Counted from the first letter of the stretch, positions 41,990 through 55,306 are shown. The stretch: 64,000 nt of DNA from Ophiocordyceps camponoti-saundersi (nom. inval.) (GCA_003339415.1 PDHQ01000014.1:186420-250419); one strand, 5' to 3'. The notes: generated by a model from the sequence alone, not told the origin. Numbers and translations: made by a program.

Positions 41990-44900
41990 TCACCACCTCT
42001 TAAAGGCCTGCCGTATCGACTTCTGCTCTTGCGACCGCGTCTTGCGCCGTCTCGTTTCCTTCTCGAACCGCCTTCGCTTGTCTTTGCCGTACTTCTCGGG
42101 TTGGGTGACCGCTTCAATCCTCCGCTTGCTCAGTCTCTGCTCTCTTCTGGCCTTCACTTCTCTTCGTATCTCCAGCAGGGCCTCGCTGTAGACCGCCGTG
42201 CCGAACCTCTTCTGCAGCGAGTCCATCAGCATCTGCGCCCTGGTCTTGACGTCTTCGAGCTTCGACTTGAACACATCGTCGTTGCCAAACGGCACCGGAA
42301 TCGACGGATCCGTCAGTTGCTGGAGAGGTCTGAGTATCGTCTTCACAGACGGTAGCGTTTGTGCAGTTGATGCCCGGCGGCATACTGTCTCCAGCACTTC
42401 CATCGCCGCCACCTTGGGATTGATGGCCGCAGATTTGGGCGCCGTCTCCCTTCGCAGGATGCGAGATAGCCTCCAGAAGAAATGGTCCAGATTCTTCTTT
42501 TCGCCGCCGTCGACTTCTGCTTCGTCGTCATCGTCCTCGTCGTCCTGCTCCTGCTCCTCCTCCTCCTCGGGCTCGGGCTTGTCCGACGCGGTGGATGAGG
42601 CCGGTAGCCGTGCTCCCAGGAAAATCAAAATCTGCACGAGCTCGGCAGTCAAAGACTCGTCAACCTCCGACCGATTCAACGTCCCAAAAGCAAGACGCGA
42701 CAGTCTGTCGACGTCGTCCACCGTCAGGGACAGGCCGTAGGAGCCCTGAATGGTCACACCCCTGGAAGAGGACGCGCCTTTTTGCTTGGCAAAGTCGGCA
42801 ACGTAGGCGTTCACCAGCTCGGCTGCTGCTCGTTTGACGGCCGGCGAGGGATGTCGCAAACAGCCGGCTACTCTTTTCCACAACTCGTCTTTGTCGCCCG
42901 CCAACATGTGGTTGCTCAACGTGGCCGTGAGGAGTTGAATGACCCGGAGCGCCGTCGTAACCACTTGTTCGTCCGTCTCCAGGACGCCGTCTGATCCCAC
43001 GACGTCCCAGCCTTTGGCGAGCACGAGCTTCAGATCCTTGCTATTCTTTGATGCGCCCTCGTTCGCTTCAAAATAGTAACCAAACACCTGTAACGCGAGC
43101 CGCTCCACCGTTGCGTTATCGTCTTTTGCCAACCACGACCGCAACAGTGACAAGTATTTCCGCGTCCTCTCCCTGTCTGAAGTTTGAAAGATTTGCTTGA
43201 GCAACTCGCCGGCCGCGAGCCGGCATTTCTCACTCTCGTCGTTGGCGAGCAGCAGGAACAGCGGTAGGAAGCACGTCGCTCCGACCTCCTGAACGAAGTC
43301 ATCCGATGTTTTCCGAAGCAGCAGATGGATCATCTCCATCACCGACAGGCGGCCGCCTTCACGCTTGTACTTGAGATTGGCCACGATGAAGTCGAGCTGC
43401 TTGCCCCAGCGCGCCTTCTTCTGGGGGTACTCCCTGAGGAACTGGAAAAAGGCGCCACGAGCCAAGTCTCGTGTGTCCTTGTCGTCGTTGCTGATCATCA
43501 CCGTACCGACGTGATCAACCGTGTCGTACAACGTGGCAGTCTCAATCTTGCGGTCCAGAATCGAGCGGAGGAAGTTAAACGTCATGTGGCGATAGAGCGG
43601 CTCTGTGAAGTCGTCTTTCAACTTGCCGAGAAGCATGTCGATGGCTGCGTCTTTGATCGCTATGTCCCTCCGATCGCGAAGAACAACTGCGAGCATCTTC
43701 AACGCGGCCTGGCAAAGCTCTGTCGTCGTCGTAGCCGACATCGAGACGCTCTTCGTTGCCTCCTTGACGGCCACCCTGTAAATATTCTTGCCGTCTTCGG
43801 ACGCGAACGGGACTTTGACTATGACAGCGAGCAGTCGAAAGGCCGACATCTTAACCTCGTCCTCGTCACCGACAATGGCATCACCCAGGATAGGCAGGAA
43901 GCCGGCGATGTTGGCAGGAGTCCGTAGGCTGTCGTGTTTCTTGAGCACAGAGCGCAGTATATCGAGCGAGAACCGCGCGAGCTTGTAAGTGTGTCTGGTC
44001 ACCTTACCACCTTCTCCGCTCCTTTTGGCGCCTCTCTGCAAGAGATACTTCCTCAGCTTCGGGTCCAGCTTCGTTTCCGCCTCTTTCCCCTGGCTTTGAT
44101 AGGCGTCTTGGATGACTTCGTAGCAAAAGACCAGCGTGTCGCGCGACTCGGCTGCGGTGTTCTGCACCAGTCCAGCTGCTATGCGTCCCATTAGGGCGTC
44201 TATCTTGCGCACCATCTTCAGGTCGACCTTCTCCATGAGCAGAGCCCGTAATGGCTTGACGAGGTGAATCAGTCGGCCAATAGATGCGTTCTGCGCTACC
44301 AGCTCCATCGAGTCCTGGCTCTTGCTGCTCCTGATTTCCTTCATCTGACTGATGTAGCCGTCCGCGTCCTTTTCTTGCCCTATGGCGCCGAAGATATCAT
44401 CCATGATGACGGTGACCATGGCTGGCAGGCAATAGTCCAGATCACCCGGTGCGAATGTCGGCATAACGGCCACGAGGATCGAGTGCATGGTGAAGGAGAG
44501 TACATGCCTCTGATAGCCCTTGGTTAGAGCACCTCGCAGTTCCTTGAGCAGAAAGCCAAAGTACGACGGTCCCAGGATCACGGCAATCTTCGTCAGCGTG
44601 TCTCGCGCCATCTCTCTCGACTCCCAAGTCTTGCTGCGTAGAATATGGCACGTGTCCGTCAGAACACCGGCAAGTTTTTGCTCCAAATCTTCGGGGGGCA
44701 GAAGCTTCAGCAGCTTGACGGCGACGACCGCCACCGGCACTCGATAGCTGACTTGGGACTCGTCCTTTTCGTGCAAATGCTTGACAAGGGGCGGCAAAAA
44801 GCGATCGAGAACATCGGGTCCAAGCTGAGTTCTCACGGGAGCCGTAAGACGCAGTCGTTGCACTGCCGGTGACGGCTTGTCACCGGCCGTAGATTCTGTC

Positions 44901-47900
44901 TCCTGAGACCGAATAAGAGCGTCTGCAAACCTCCCTAGAAGCCTCACTGTGTGCTTCTGCATCTCCGGGCGTGACTCGATGTATCCGATATATCGATGAA
45001 AGATGGATCGCCAATGGCCCCATTGCAATGACATGGCAAGGTTGGCAATTGTGTTTGTAGCCTGAGCACCGAGGCCATGATCGTCGCTCCCATCCGTTCG
45101 TCCATATATAAAATGCTCCAAGAGGGGTATAAAGAATCGAGTCAGATTATTGCTGCTCATCTCCATCGTCGAGTTCGCGACTTCGAGGGTACGCATCGCC
45201 TCGAGCTGCCTCGACGTCGCGGGACTCAGGATATTGAAGAAGAAGGACGGCTCCGATGTTTCCTCCTGTCGCTCGTTCAGGAGAGCGCCCAGGTCGGCGA
45301 CGAGGGGCCATCCAGGCATTACGGTCAGAAGGAATCCGAGAACCCGCAGATACTCCCGTCGTACTGTTTCCGATGGTTCGTGCGCGCCGGCATAGATCGC
45401 AGGCAAGAGTACTGTCTTCATCTGCTGTTCAAACTCCCGTTTCAAATCTTCCGCCACGCAGTCGGTAGCGGTTTGAACGAAGCGGCGAATGCCATCCGCA
45501 GAGTTGGACGAGAGAACACCAAACTCCTCGTCCGCGCGGATGAAGAAGATCAGGTTATGCAGAAGCGGCAGCCACTGTTTCGGAGTCCAGGGGTCATCAC
45601 GTTCCCTCGAGATCACATTGAACGACGTCAAGCGCCTATCGTAGTCCGGCTCGTCGACACGGCCTTCTCTGAACGAATTCAATTCCAGACACAGGGAGGC
45701 AATCTCCGCTACGTCCGCATCCTGTTGAGAAATCACCTTCATCGCCCGGCACAGGGACTGTCGGTTCTCCCGGTCTTTGAAGTAGCTGAACAGGGCGGAC
45801 AGGGTCTCGTAGACGTCGACCAGTAGAGCCTTGTCCTGCACCGCATCAGCCATCGCAACATACTTCTCGACGATCAGTAGTATCCGGCCCTTGAACTTGG
45901 GGTTCACGCGTCGCGGAGGCTGCCTCAGCAGAAAGCTGGATATGCGGATCACTGCCTGAGCGTTTTCCAAACCCTGCAAGATAGGGGCGAATGACAATAT
46001 CGTCTCGATGCAAACTTCCAGCAGCTCGTTGCTGATGCTCGGCGTTGTCGATACGGCTGTGATGCTAGCTAACATGGCCGGGGCGTTCGGTTCCAGGAGC
46101 TCCGTCAGGATAATCTCATTGAACTGGGACTCGCTGGCGGGCGCAGTGGCGAGCTTCATCAAGTTATCGAGGATCCCCAGCACAAAGATCTTGACCTCAT
46201 CCTTGGTTTTCTCGGCAGCGAGACAGGCGATGACCTGTGGGAGCATGCCCCGAGGAAGGCATTTCTCATGTGGTGCAAGAAGCAGCGCTGCTTTCGGAAG
46301 AGCAGACCACGTAGAAATCAACTTGAGCACGCCCGAAACACCTTGGGTCGTCTCAGCAGCGAGGTTCTCAACCCAGGGTTCCATGACCTCTTCGATGATG
46401 ATGTCTCGGTAAGGATCCCAGGCAAAGCTTTGTGCATTCTGAAAGAGTGCCGTCAGACATTTGATGCCGACCGTTCTTGTCACCTTGAGAAGCGACTTGT
46501 TCTTGCTCTCGTCACCGTCTAATTCGTCCTCTTCTTCGTCGTCGCCGACGTCATCAGCATCGTCCATGCCGGATTCTTGTTCGAGTTTCGAGTCGCTCAG
46601 CTTCCGGGAGGCATATACGAGACAGTAAAGGACAGCATTGGCCAGCGTTTCCATATATGGTTCCACGGCGGTCCCTAGTTCCGATATGAGGGATGATATC
46701 ATGTTGAGGAAGCCCATCTGCTTCCGCACAGGTATGATGGCTACCCCAAACAATTTCTTCCTCTGGTCAGATGCCACAGCAGGACGGACTTCTCGCAGCT
46801 TTCCTGCAGCGATGTCGAGGAAGCCGCCCAAATCTTCCACCGAAAGGTTGCGCAAGACGGTAAGACGTGTAGCTTGAAGGCCGTTGCGACCACTTGCCAC
46901 CCCTTTTTTCGCAATGGTGCGACCATACAAGAGTCGCAAGAGAACGGGCATCAGCTCACTCCGATGCTCCGACTTGATGACATTGTCTCCCTGCAAAAAA
47001 ACCGTAATCTCGTTCTTGAATCGAGCTTCGTCAAGGAGGTATTCGAGGTTTTCTTGGTACGCCTTTACTCCGTCCTGCTTCCAAGTCAAGATAGCTTTGA
47101 GTGCAAGCTTCTGTATATCGACGTCACCGTTTCCCAGCAGCCTCAGCAATGCCCGGTATACCTCTTCACTTTGGTATAAGACTCTCGGGTTGGCGAACTG
47201 TGAGAAGACGCCCAGAATGGCTTTCCGATCGGCCAAGGACCAGTCTGATGGCTGATCTCTGGAAGCATGCGGCGTATCCTCATCCGCCGCCCAGGAGAGA
47301 AAGTCCGGCACCAGTTGTCGCGACCTCTTCTCCGCCATGGCCGGCAGCGCATTGAGGACTTTGAGTGCGCGGCTTCTGGAAGCGGTGTAAGTGGGCGCAG
47401 CCAGATGCTGGCCTTGGTCAAAGTCTTGCAGTAGCATCTCCTCAGCCTTTTCACTGAGGTCCAAAGTTGCAACGGCCGACTTCTCCAGGTCACTGAGCAC
47501 CGTGCACTCGAAATCAGTACGCATTTGGGCACGTTCCTCGTCGCCGTTGGTCTTTGACAGTAGACGAGAAGGAGAGGTAACCTGAAGCCATTGGAAGGCG
47601 ATGACCGCGACCGCATCTTCACCGGACTTGCTCTGCGCAATGCTCTGCAGAACTTGGACAGCGTCGTCCCAGACGGGCGATAGCTGGACGGTCATCATAC
47701 CGAAGACAAACTTGGGTATGCCGTTTCTAAGCCAAGAAGAATCGGCGACCGAGGCATGTTGTTGGCCCAGTTTGCGCAGAAGCATGGCAATCGTTCTCGT
47801 ACTCGAATGACTCAAGGGGCATTGCTCGATTTGCAGCATCGTATCGACGCATTGGGACACCTCCTTGGCTTTGCACAGATGATTTAGAAGTTCGAGCGAC

Positions 47901-49966
47901 GCCAGGCGAACGTTGTGGGACGGAGAACTGAGGTTGTCAACGAGCGACTGAATGGCAGCATCCTCCTGAGCTGCCACTCCATCGTTATCCGTGTTGTCTA
48001 ACTTCTCGACCCCTTGACGCTTATCCATGCGGAGCTGCTCATACTCGAGATATGCGTGGAGGAAGCCAACGGACCGGGCGAAACGCCCAACTGCTGCACG
48101 AAGCAGAGGGCTCAAAGCGAGATCGACGGATCCACTCGCCTTGGCTATGAGAAGATATGCTCGGAAACCGCGGCTGACGATAAAGTGCACCTCGTCTGAT
48201 GCCAGGGACGACGAAGGTCGAAGTGCAAGCTTCAACTTCCGTAGAAGCAGGTCCGCGATCCGAGCATTCATCGAAGGGTGAACGGAGGTAAGTTCCAGCA
48301 ACTGAAGTAAAGCGGCGTACTTGGGCAAGCATCTATCCCGCCAGGCCTGATGATCCTTGTTGTAGGCGCCCCGCTCCGGGAAGGGCGAGATTTCGAGACG
48401 CTCAAACTTGGATACGATTTGGTCCTGCCAGGCCTGCGGCAACCTGTAGCAGTCTTTCTCGCTTGGGGGCTGGAAAGCCTGCTCTGTGATCATTCGCGGA
48501 AGCACCTTGCAGAGAATGTCCTCATTGTTGCCCTGAGACCAATGCGCTGCCACAAACCTGCAAGTTGTCAGCCTCGGCCGAGTCTTCTTTTTCATTCAAA
48601 CTGACTTTTGAAAGCTGGTTCGAAACAGACTTTCGAAGCGGCTCCGGTCGATATCACAAAACAGCGAGCAGAACGGAATGTACCACTTCAGAAACGGCCC
48701 TTTCGTCAACGACCGGGTCAGGGCCGCAACATGCGATATCAAGACGTCCATGGGGGCATGATGTAAGATGATGGCGACCTTGGAAACAGCCGCGTTCCAT
48801 ATTAGTGCATCGTCGTCTTGCCCAGAGTCCATGCAATCGAGAATAGACGTGAGCTCGCGAATTAGAAGGTCCCAGTTCCGAATTCGAGATCCTTGGCGAA
48901 CGCCTGCCAGAGTGCCGAGAATTCTTGTGAAGGATGACATTTGCCATGGGCGGAAATGTCCGTCTGAGTTCTGTTCCAATTTTGACTGCACCTTGTCGAG
49001 AATATCTTGAGCCAATTCCTCGAAAGTGTCCACATCTGCATGGTGTATGATACTGGTAAGAACTCCACAGACAAGATCCAACCAGAGAGATTGCTGCGTG
49101 ACGGCATTCTCATCCTCGGGGATGGCGTCAATGAGGGTAGTGATGACTGCACTGCCGGCCGAGTGGACAGATCTGCCGGTCCCCTTGCTTGCCTCGGCAA
49201 ACATGGTCATCAAGCCATCCTTGTATAAGGTGAACTGACGATCTTGAGCCATGGCGCAGTAATCATCCCTGACATGAAGGACAAAGGGAGCAAGAGCCCC
49301 CTGCCGGAAAGACGCCTTGCGGATGAGGAAGCTCATGGCCTCTGCGGCGAATCGCGCGATGTAGGGCGGGTGTCGCGACTTGCCGAGAAGCGCAGCCAGA
49401 ATATCAAACGTCGGCTCGAGATTTGGGGCGAGAAGCTTAGAGAGGTACTTGAATAGGTAGGTCAAGGCACCAAACGTCCATTCAATAACCTCGACATCTT
49501 GCCGTTTCGCGACAATGGCCAGCAGCAGACTCAGGGTCGATGAGAAATGCTTCTCGAACCGAACACCCAAATCATGCGCGAGAGCTGCCAAGAGATCCAG
49601 AAGCGGCTCCAGCGCCTCCTTGTCGTGCGGGGAGATATACTTGACCAGCAGCTGCATGATATCGTCTTCGAAGTGCAGTATCTGGGGCAGGCTCTGCGAC
49701 AGAGGGATTACCTCCTGCTTGAAGGCGCAGAAGGCCTTGGAGAGGTTGAGTTCGCTCCATTTTTGTAGTCCGTTGAGGAAGTAGGATGTCGACGTCGACA
49801 GGTCTTCGGTATCGAGGTCGTGACGGCGCACTTTACGCAGGTGTTGTAGGGAGTTGAGCCGTGCGATCTTGGTCGAGAAGGACTCCCATCGATGATTCTT
49901 AGAGTGACCGCTGCCAGGTTTGTTTTTCCGCACTTTGACGATGCGCCCGGCGAATTTGGACGGCAT
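41990..49966 (-). CDS. utp20: U3 snoRNP/SSU processome scaffold UTP20
   Basis: UTP20 is a giant HEAT-repeat protein of the SSU processome, required for 18S rRNA maturation in the nucleolus. Minus-strand exons 49966-48606 and 48557-41990 give 2642 codons plus stop, close to the size known for the family. The 48-bp intron (48605-48558; donor GTCAGT, branch GCTGAC, acceptor TGCAG) holds an in-frame TGA and ATG that split the apparent frame in two. Splicing joins LFRTSFQK to FVAAHWSQGNNED. The N-terminus starts MPSKFAGRIVKVRKNKPGSG with HRWESFSTKIARLNSLQHLR, a recognised UTP20 signature. An acidic segment lies near the C-terminus (EEEEEQEQDDEDDDDEAEVD), followed by a very basic tail (KRRRFEKETRRRKTRSQEQK). 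The gene is convergent with zim17 and divergent from drn1. Confidence 0.95.
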
Positions 49967-50164
49967 CTTGGCGGCTTGACGAGCGTCGTGCGTGAAGCTT
50001 CTCGATTTCGACTCACTTTTTTTCTTCCTTATCGGCGGAAGATAAGCCCGGCGGAATCCCGGGTAAACTGATAAAGCTATCATATATCCTTGCCTCCACC
50101 AAAAGAAAACCCTCCCAACCAATAGAAGGCGCTGCGCAAACTGCTCCTTTCAACCTCCTCCAAC

Positions 50165-50172
50165 CTCATCGC
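50165..50172 (-). promoter_or_regulatory. PAC-like core GCGATGAG upstream of utp20
   Basis: The minus strand reads CTGCGATGAGGTT about 200 bases before the utp20 start, within the 272-bp divergent promoter. GCGATGAG is the core of the PAC element found before many yeast ribosome-biogenesis genes. Function here is inference from one match. Confidence 0.4.
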
Positions 50173-50238
50173 AGGCGAGCTTCCTCGAAGCGCTACCTTG
50201 GCAGCGCTCACAGAGAAGGACACGAACAGAAAAACACT

Positions 50239-51933
50239 ATGACAAATCCCAAGATGTGAGTAAAAACACGTTCTCACTAGGAGCTTCGGTCTCTAACTTG
50301 TTCATCTTCCCTCCACAGTATCGTTCTCGGCAGCCTCGACGGCGAGCTCGAGCCGGCAGCGCAGAAACTCGCAACGCTGCAGGCCAAGAACGGCTTTTCT
50401 ATGGCCATCTTGACAGGCAACGCGTTCGCCCCCACTCTCGAAGCCAGCGTCTGTGAAGCGCTTACGAACGGAACACTGACGTTTCCGCTGCCAACCTACT
50501 TCACCGTCGGCACGCACCCGCTACCCGAACAGATTGCAGCCAAAGTCGAGGCCGACGAGGAGATTGGTCGAAATCTCTACTTTCTCGGCAAGCGAGGCAT
50601 TACCACGACGGCGGATGGCATTCGTATTGCTGTCCTAGGCGGCGTCCCAGCCGATGCCGATACCGACGCCTCTTCGGACGCGAAGCACATTCACACCGAC
50701 GACGATGCCAAGGCGCTGCGAGGTGGCACCAGCCGCGTCGATCTCCTCTTAACTTCCATCTGGCCGGCTGACATCTGGCGTGGCACCAGCATCGTCCTCG
50801 AACCGGCTCACCAAGCCGCCATGAAGAGCACGCAAACGATTGCGGAGGTCTGCACCGCTCTCAAACCGCGCTATCACCTGGCAGCGTCCGCCGGCGACTT
50901 CTTCTTCGAGCGCGAGCCGTTCGAGAATCCACCCACAACCGAATCGGAGTCGGAAACGAAGGTCTTTACGCGCTTCATCTCCTTGGCTCCGTACGGGAAC
51001 AAGGCCAAGGCCAAGTCCATGTACGCCTTCAGCCTCAACAAGTCCGACGCCGGCGTCGTGCCCGCTGGAGCCACAAGCTCGCCCTTCATCGTGCACTCGA
51101 AGAAACGACCCATAGAGGACGAGGCTTTCAACCGCTTCGGCCGATACCACGACGACAATGGCCCCCGCCGCCCCCGCCGCGGCGACCGGCGCGCAAGGGA
51201 ACGTCCGGGCCCGAACCGTTGCTACTTCTGTCTATCGAACCCGGACGTCTCGACCCACATGTGCTGCAGTATCGGGGAGGAGTCCTACGTCACGACGGCA
51301 AAGGGCCCCCTACCGACGCCCACGACGTTTTCTGAACACAAGTTGACCTTCCCAGGCCACTTCATCATCATCCCGTTACCCCACGCCGCCACGGCCACAT
51401 CCATGGGCACGACAGACGAAGCTTCCCGCACGTACGACGAAATGTCCCGCTTCCGCGACGCTCTCCAAGCCATGATATCCAGCATATCGTCACACAAGCT
51501 CGGCACCGTCACCTGGGAGATCAGTCGAGAGCACAACATCCATCTGATATGGCAGCTAATCGCCCTACCAGCCCAGATGATCCAAAGCGGCGTCGCCGAA
51601 GCCGCCTTCCGCGTCGAGGCCGAAAACCATCAGTATCCAAGCCTAGTCGCCGACGACCTCCCCCTCCAGCGGCAGGCCGAATACGGAGATTTCTTCCGCG
51701 TCTGGCTCTGGGCAGACGACGGCGAGGATAAGATCGTAGGCAAGTCTCTCGTCATGCCACTTTCCAAAGACACGCCCTTCGACCTGCAGTTCGGACGTCG
51801 CGTCGTCGCCAAACTCTTGGGCCTCGACGGCCGCTTCGTCTGGCAGCAGTGCCAGCAGACGGTCGAGGAGGAGACGCGCGACGTAGCGTGTTTCCGCGAG
51901 GCTTTCAAGGACTGGGATTTCACCCTAGCCTAA
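50239..51933 (+). CDS. drn1: CwfJ-family protein DRN1 (CWF19L1-like)
   Basis: Drn1/CWF19L1 proteins associate with the lariat debranching enzyme and late spliceosomes. Exons 50239-50255 (17 nt) and 50319-51933 give 543 codons plus stop; the 63-bp intron has donor GTGAGT and acceptor ACAG and joins MTNPK to IIVLGSLDGELEPAAQ. Residues 1-220 resemble the metallophosphatase-like N-terminal domain (MAILTGNAFAP, GIRIAVLGG, SIWPADIW), apparently without full metal ligands, as is usual in Drn1. A basic linker (RRPRRGDRRARERPGPN) precedes CYFCLSNPDVSTHMCCSIGE, the CwfJ C-terminal domain 1, with the HIT-like HFIIIPLPH. CwfJ domain 2 ends the protein (FFRVWLWADDGE, REAFKDWDF). The tiny first exon is needed to begin at the conserved beta-strand. 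Confidence 0.9.
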
Positions 51934-52018
51934 GGGTCCCGAAGTTATTCTTACAGCCTGTTCAGAGAGCCCATTGTTGTCCCATTTCCTCAGGGGCTCC
52001 ATATACATATGTGGCATT

Positions 52019-52061
<43 letters not shown>

Positions 52062-53442
52062 GCCCCCCCTTTCTCGGCCTTTCTCTTCACATCTTCAGCA
52101 TTCCCCATTTTCGGCTTCTTCTCTATTATTTCTAACTCAAGACAAGGGAGAGGGCTCTGGCAGTGGCACTCAGTGGCTCCAACTTCCATGTATGTATACC
52201 AAAAGACAAAAATCAAACCCCAGAAACACGTGAGTCTACGGAATGCCGAGATTCGCGACGGTGTCGGAAACCAGGGCGGGGGGGGGGGGGGGGGGAAAGA
52301 ACGCCTTCATCTTTGGGTGAGACACAAATTCTCCTTGCCCGTAAATAAATAAGGCTACCCAAGCAAGAATTCTCGGCTTCTTCTCTATCGTGAAACCCAA
52401 TCCCAGCCTGCTTTCCAACGTGACGAAGGCTTTAATGCAGCAATGCCTTGTACGCCTACGTAGGAAGACACGCTCACAAACGTCAACTCACGAGACAGAG
52501 GCATGGAGTAAAGTTTTTTCTTTCTTTTTTTTGGGTTTTGTGGTTGTATCTTTGATTGTTTGTTTGTTTCGTCCAACTCAAGGAGTTCGGACATCGTGGG
52601 GAAGACAAACAAACTTCCCCACGAACACTCAGACACCTCAGCTTCCCAACATCTGCTCTCCGTATCCCTCTCTCCGCCTAGGTCATGTCTGTTGCAACCA
52701 TGAGCCCAGTTTGTTCTACATTAGTCCAGGGCTTTCACGTCGCGTAGTCTCGCACGACGGCCCGTCAAAAAGAAAAGGGTTAGGTATGAGGGGGATTCTC
52801 CCCGAGGGGGAAAAAGCATGTATGTATAGAGAAGTGAGGAAAAAGAAAGGAAATGAAAAAGCATTGCGTCGTCTTGGGTATATTCGCGCCACCCGCGCGA
52901 GGGTATTTCACTATACAGTGTGGGCCAGCGATTTGTTCCCCGGTTGTGGTTGGAAGGATCTTTCCAGAGCCACAAGAAGTCGAGACCGGAGTTGAGAGGA
53001 CTGCCATGCGGCAGATCGGCTGCGTGGACGGTGCAGTCTGGTTGTCGCGAGAGAGACCTGCATTCCGCGACCGCGTCCAGAAGCCAAGAGCTCATCCCCT
53101 TCCTCGGTGAAGGCGATCGAAAGGTGAGCGCCGAGATGTAACTCGGTTCGGCTCGTAGTAAAAAAGCTCCCCGTCAAGCTCCAGTTATGAAGTTGTCGCG
53201 GTTCTTTGACAAGATTCTTCGAGAATCAAGGCTGGCTCAGAGAGAAGAGAAAGAGTCTGTGACCATGGTTAAGAAAGGACAAGGAAAGAAAAAGGAAAAA
53301 GAATGAAGGAAAGTGGTGAGATGAGGGTCGCTGTAACCCTGTCGATGCAAAGGACCAAAGGCGATATAGACAAAACGTAGATGAATGACAAGGATCGTGT
53401 GGATGTGGGTGATCAGTCTGGAGCCGCCGGTTGTGCGACACA
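51934..53442. other. convergent intergenic region with homopolymers
   Basis: This 1.5-kb region between drn1 and cdc25 contains a 39-nt C run (52021-52059) and an 18-nt G run (about 52278-52295). Frames here are poly-Pro/Gly or short and show no protein-like pattern. Confidence 0.55.
52021..52059. repeat. 39-nt C tract
   Basis: Uninterrupted C run between GCATTTG and TCGCCCCCC, about 90 bases past the drn1 stop. Confidence 0.9.
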
Positions 53443-55306
53443 TCAGTAAGACGCCATTCGCCGGGTTAGCGATCGCTCGCTGAGGGGCGGCGAGTCGCTG
53501 AGCGACGATATCGAAGCAAGTCGCGAGCCCGGACGGCTAGGGCCGGTTGGGGAGTCGTTGATGCCGGGCTCCCGCTGCCCAAAGGCGAACGTCTGAGCGC
53601 GGCCGAGTCCCTTGCGGGCCTTGAGCCGTCCCATCTCGCGTTCGCAGGTGCGCTGGTGCTTCTCGTCCGACATCTCCACGTACTCCTGAGGGAAGCATCT
53701 CGAACGGTGGTCGGCGAAGAAGCCGCTGTATCCGCCTTCGAGAATGTAGACCTCGGGATACGTCAATCGAGGGTAATGCTCGGCGTTGACCGTGCGATCC
53801 TGGGAACGGATATGGCGCGCCATGAGCGGTGCCCGATGGGCCGAGTATTCACAATGAAAGATGAGCAGCGTTCGTCCGGTCATGGGAGTGTGGAAGAGTT
53901 GATTGGCCAGCAGCTCCTTGTCGTTGTGGTTGACGGCGCCCTGGATGTGACCACCGTCATACTCGTACTCGAACCGGCAGTCGATGATCATTTTCTGATC
54001 AAACTTTTCGGCGAACTTTCCGTCAAGAATGTCCAGCAGCGTCTCCTTGCTGACCCGTGGGATGGTATCCGACGGGTCGTCCGGAAGGAAATGGGGGAGA
54101 CGCGGCTCGTGAATCTCCTCAATGTCCATGACGGACTTGAGGGAGGACGACGCAGGCTCGTCTCCATCGGGCTTGGACTTCATGATGTCGGCAGGCGTCT
54201 CGAACATGCTCAAGGAGCGGCGAAACTGCTTGCGGTTCCTCAGAAACGGGTTCGACTGTCTCCTGATGTGACAATTGAGGGGCGACCCGTGACGGGAGCC
54301 CGCCATGGAGGCGAACAGAGGCCTCGGGCGGGAGGCCATGGAGACCGACGGACAAGGACTGTTGGCCGACTGCGGCCTCGGGTCCAGCGGCGGGGAAGCC
54401 GTCTCGAAGCATTCGCTGAGGGACACACTGGAGCTCGCGTGGCTCAGGCTGTGTTCGGATCCAAAGCGAAAGGTAGGCGGCTGCGGTTCGGGCTGGGACC
54501 TGGCAGGGACGGCAGTGGTGGTCAGGCACTTGATACGGCTCAGCGAAGGCCGGCGCGGAGCAGCGATCTTGCGGCTGCGGACAAAATCGTCAGTATGCTT
54601 GCTGTGGAGACGGTGGGAATGCTCAATTTGGGACTGACTCAGCCACGAAGGGTTTAGACGGTTCGATCGGAGCGGGAGAGTCAAGGACCATGTTGTCGTC
54701 ATTGTCGTCGTACACTTCTTCTTCGTCTTCTTCGTCTTCCTCTCCTTCTCCATCAGGTGTAGGAGATGCCATGACGACGTGGGTCGTCGTGAAAGGCGTC
54801 TTGTGAGGCAGAGGCGACACTTCCATGAGCTCCATTGTAGGGCCTGGCGAAGACGAGGGCAGAGGTGGCGTCGTGACCATGTCTTGGATCGGGGAGTCAG
54901 TGGGAGGGGCACGCCTGGCTTGCGGACGGGGAATTCTCACGCCTGGTTTCCATGCCACTCATCATGTTGGCGGTGAAGAGGGCCCGACGGGGCGTGGGAA
55001 ATTGAGGGCTGAAGGTGTGGCCCAGCGTCAGCAAGTCGGACAACGGCACCGAGACAGAGCCGGCACGAACCTGGCGTCATTGTCGAGGCGGAAGTTCTGC
55101 GAGAGGTCGGCAGCCAGGCTGGCGGCGGGCGAGGAGCCGCGAACCTCCTTGAAGTTGAAGTAATCGGGGCCGCACTTGTGCAGCTGTTCACGGAGGGCGG
55201 GCGAATATCGCGGATGCGGGCCAGGGCGAAAAACGTCTCTGCCGCCCCAGGAGGGAGCAGGCATCATGGGGCGGTGCAAGGCCGCTAGTGGAGAGGACGC
55301 CTCCAT
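53443..55306 (-). CDS. cdc25: M-phase inducer phosphatase Cdc25 (nimT/Mih1)
   Basis: Cdc25 is the dual-specificity phosphatase that activates Cdk1 at mitotic entry. Minus-strand exons are 55306-55071, 55008-54941, 54882-54639 and 54574-53443, giving 559 codons plus stop; introns are 62, 58 and 64 bp. The N-terminus starts MEASSPLAALHRPMMPAPSW. It includes DYFNFKEVRGSSPAASLAAD, then SPQFPTPRRALFTANMMSG and, across the third exon, VTTPPLPSSSPGP, all typical of fungal Cdc25 regulatory regions. The rhodanese-fold catalytic domain has IIDCRFEYEYDGGHIQGAVN and the active-site loop HCEYSAHR (Cys424, Arg430). The 58-bp intron is inferred: frames on either side do not connect otherwise, and it has GTGAGA, CACTGAC and CCAAG signals. 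Regulation by phosphorylation is expected but not shown. Confidence 0.92.

Noticed and set aside
41990..48595. UTP20 C-terminal frame as a separate gene starting at 48595
   Set aside because: The ATG lies inside a 48-bp intron; the conserved protein continues upstream across the splice junction.
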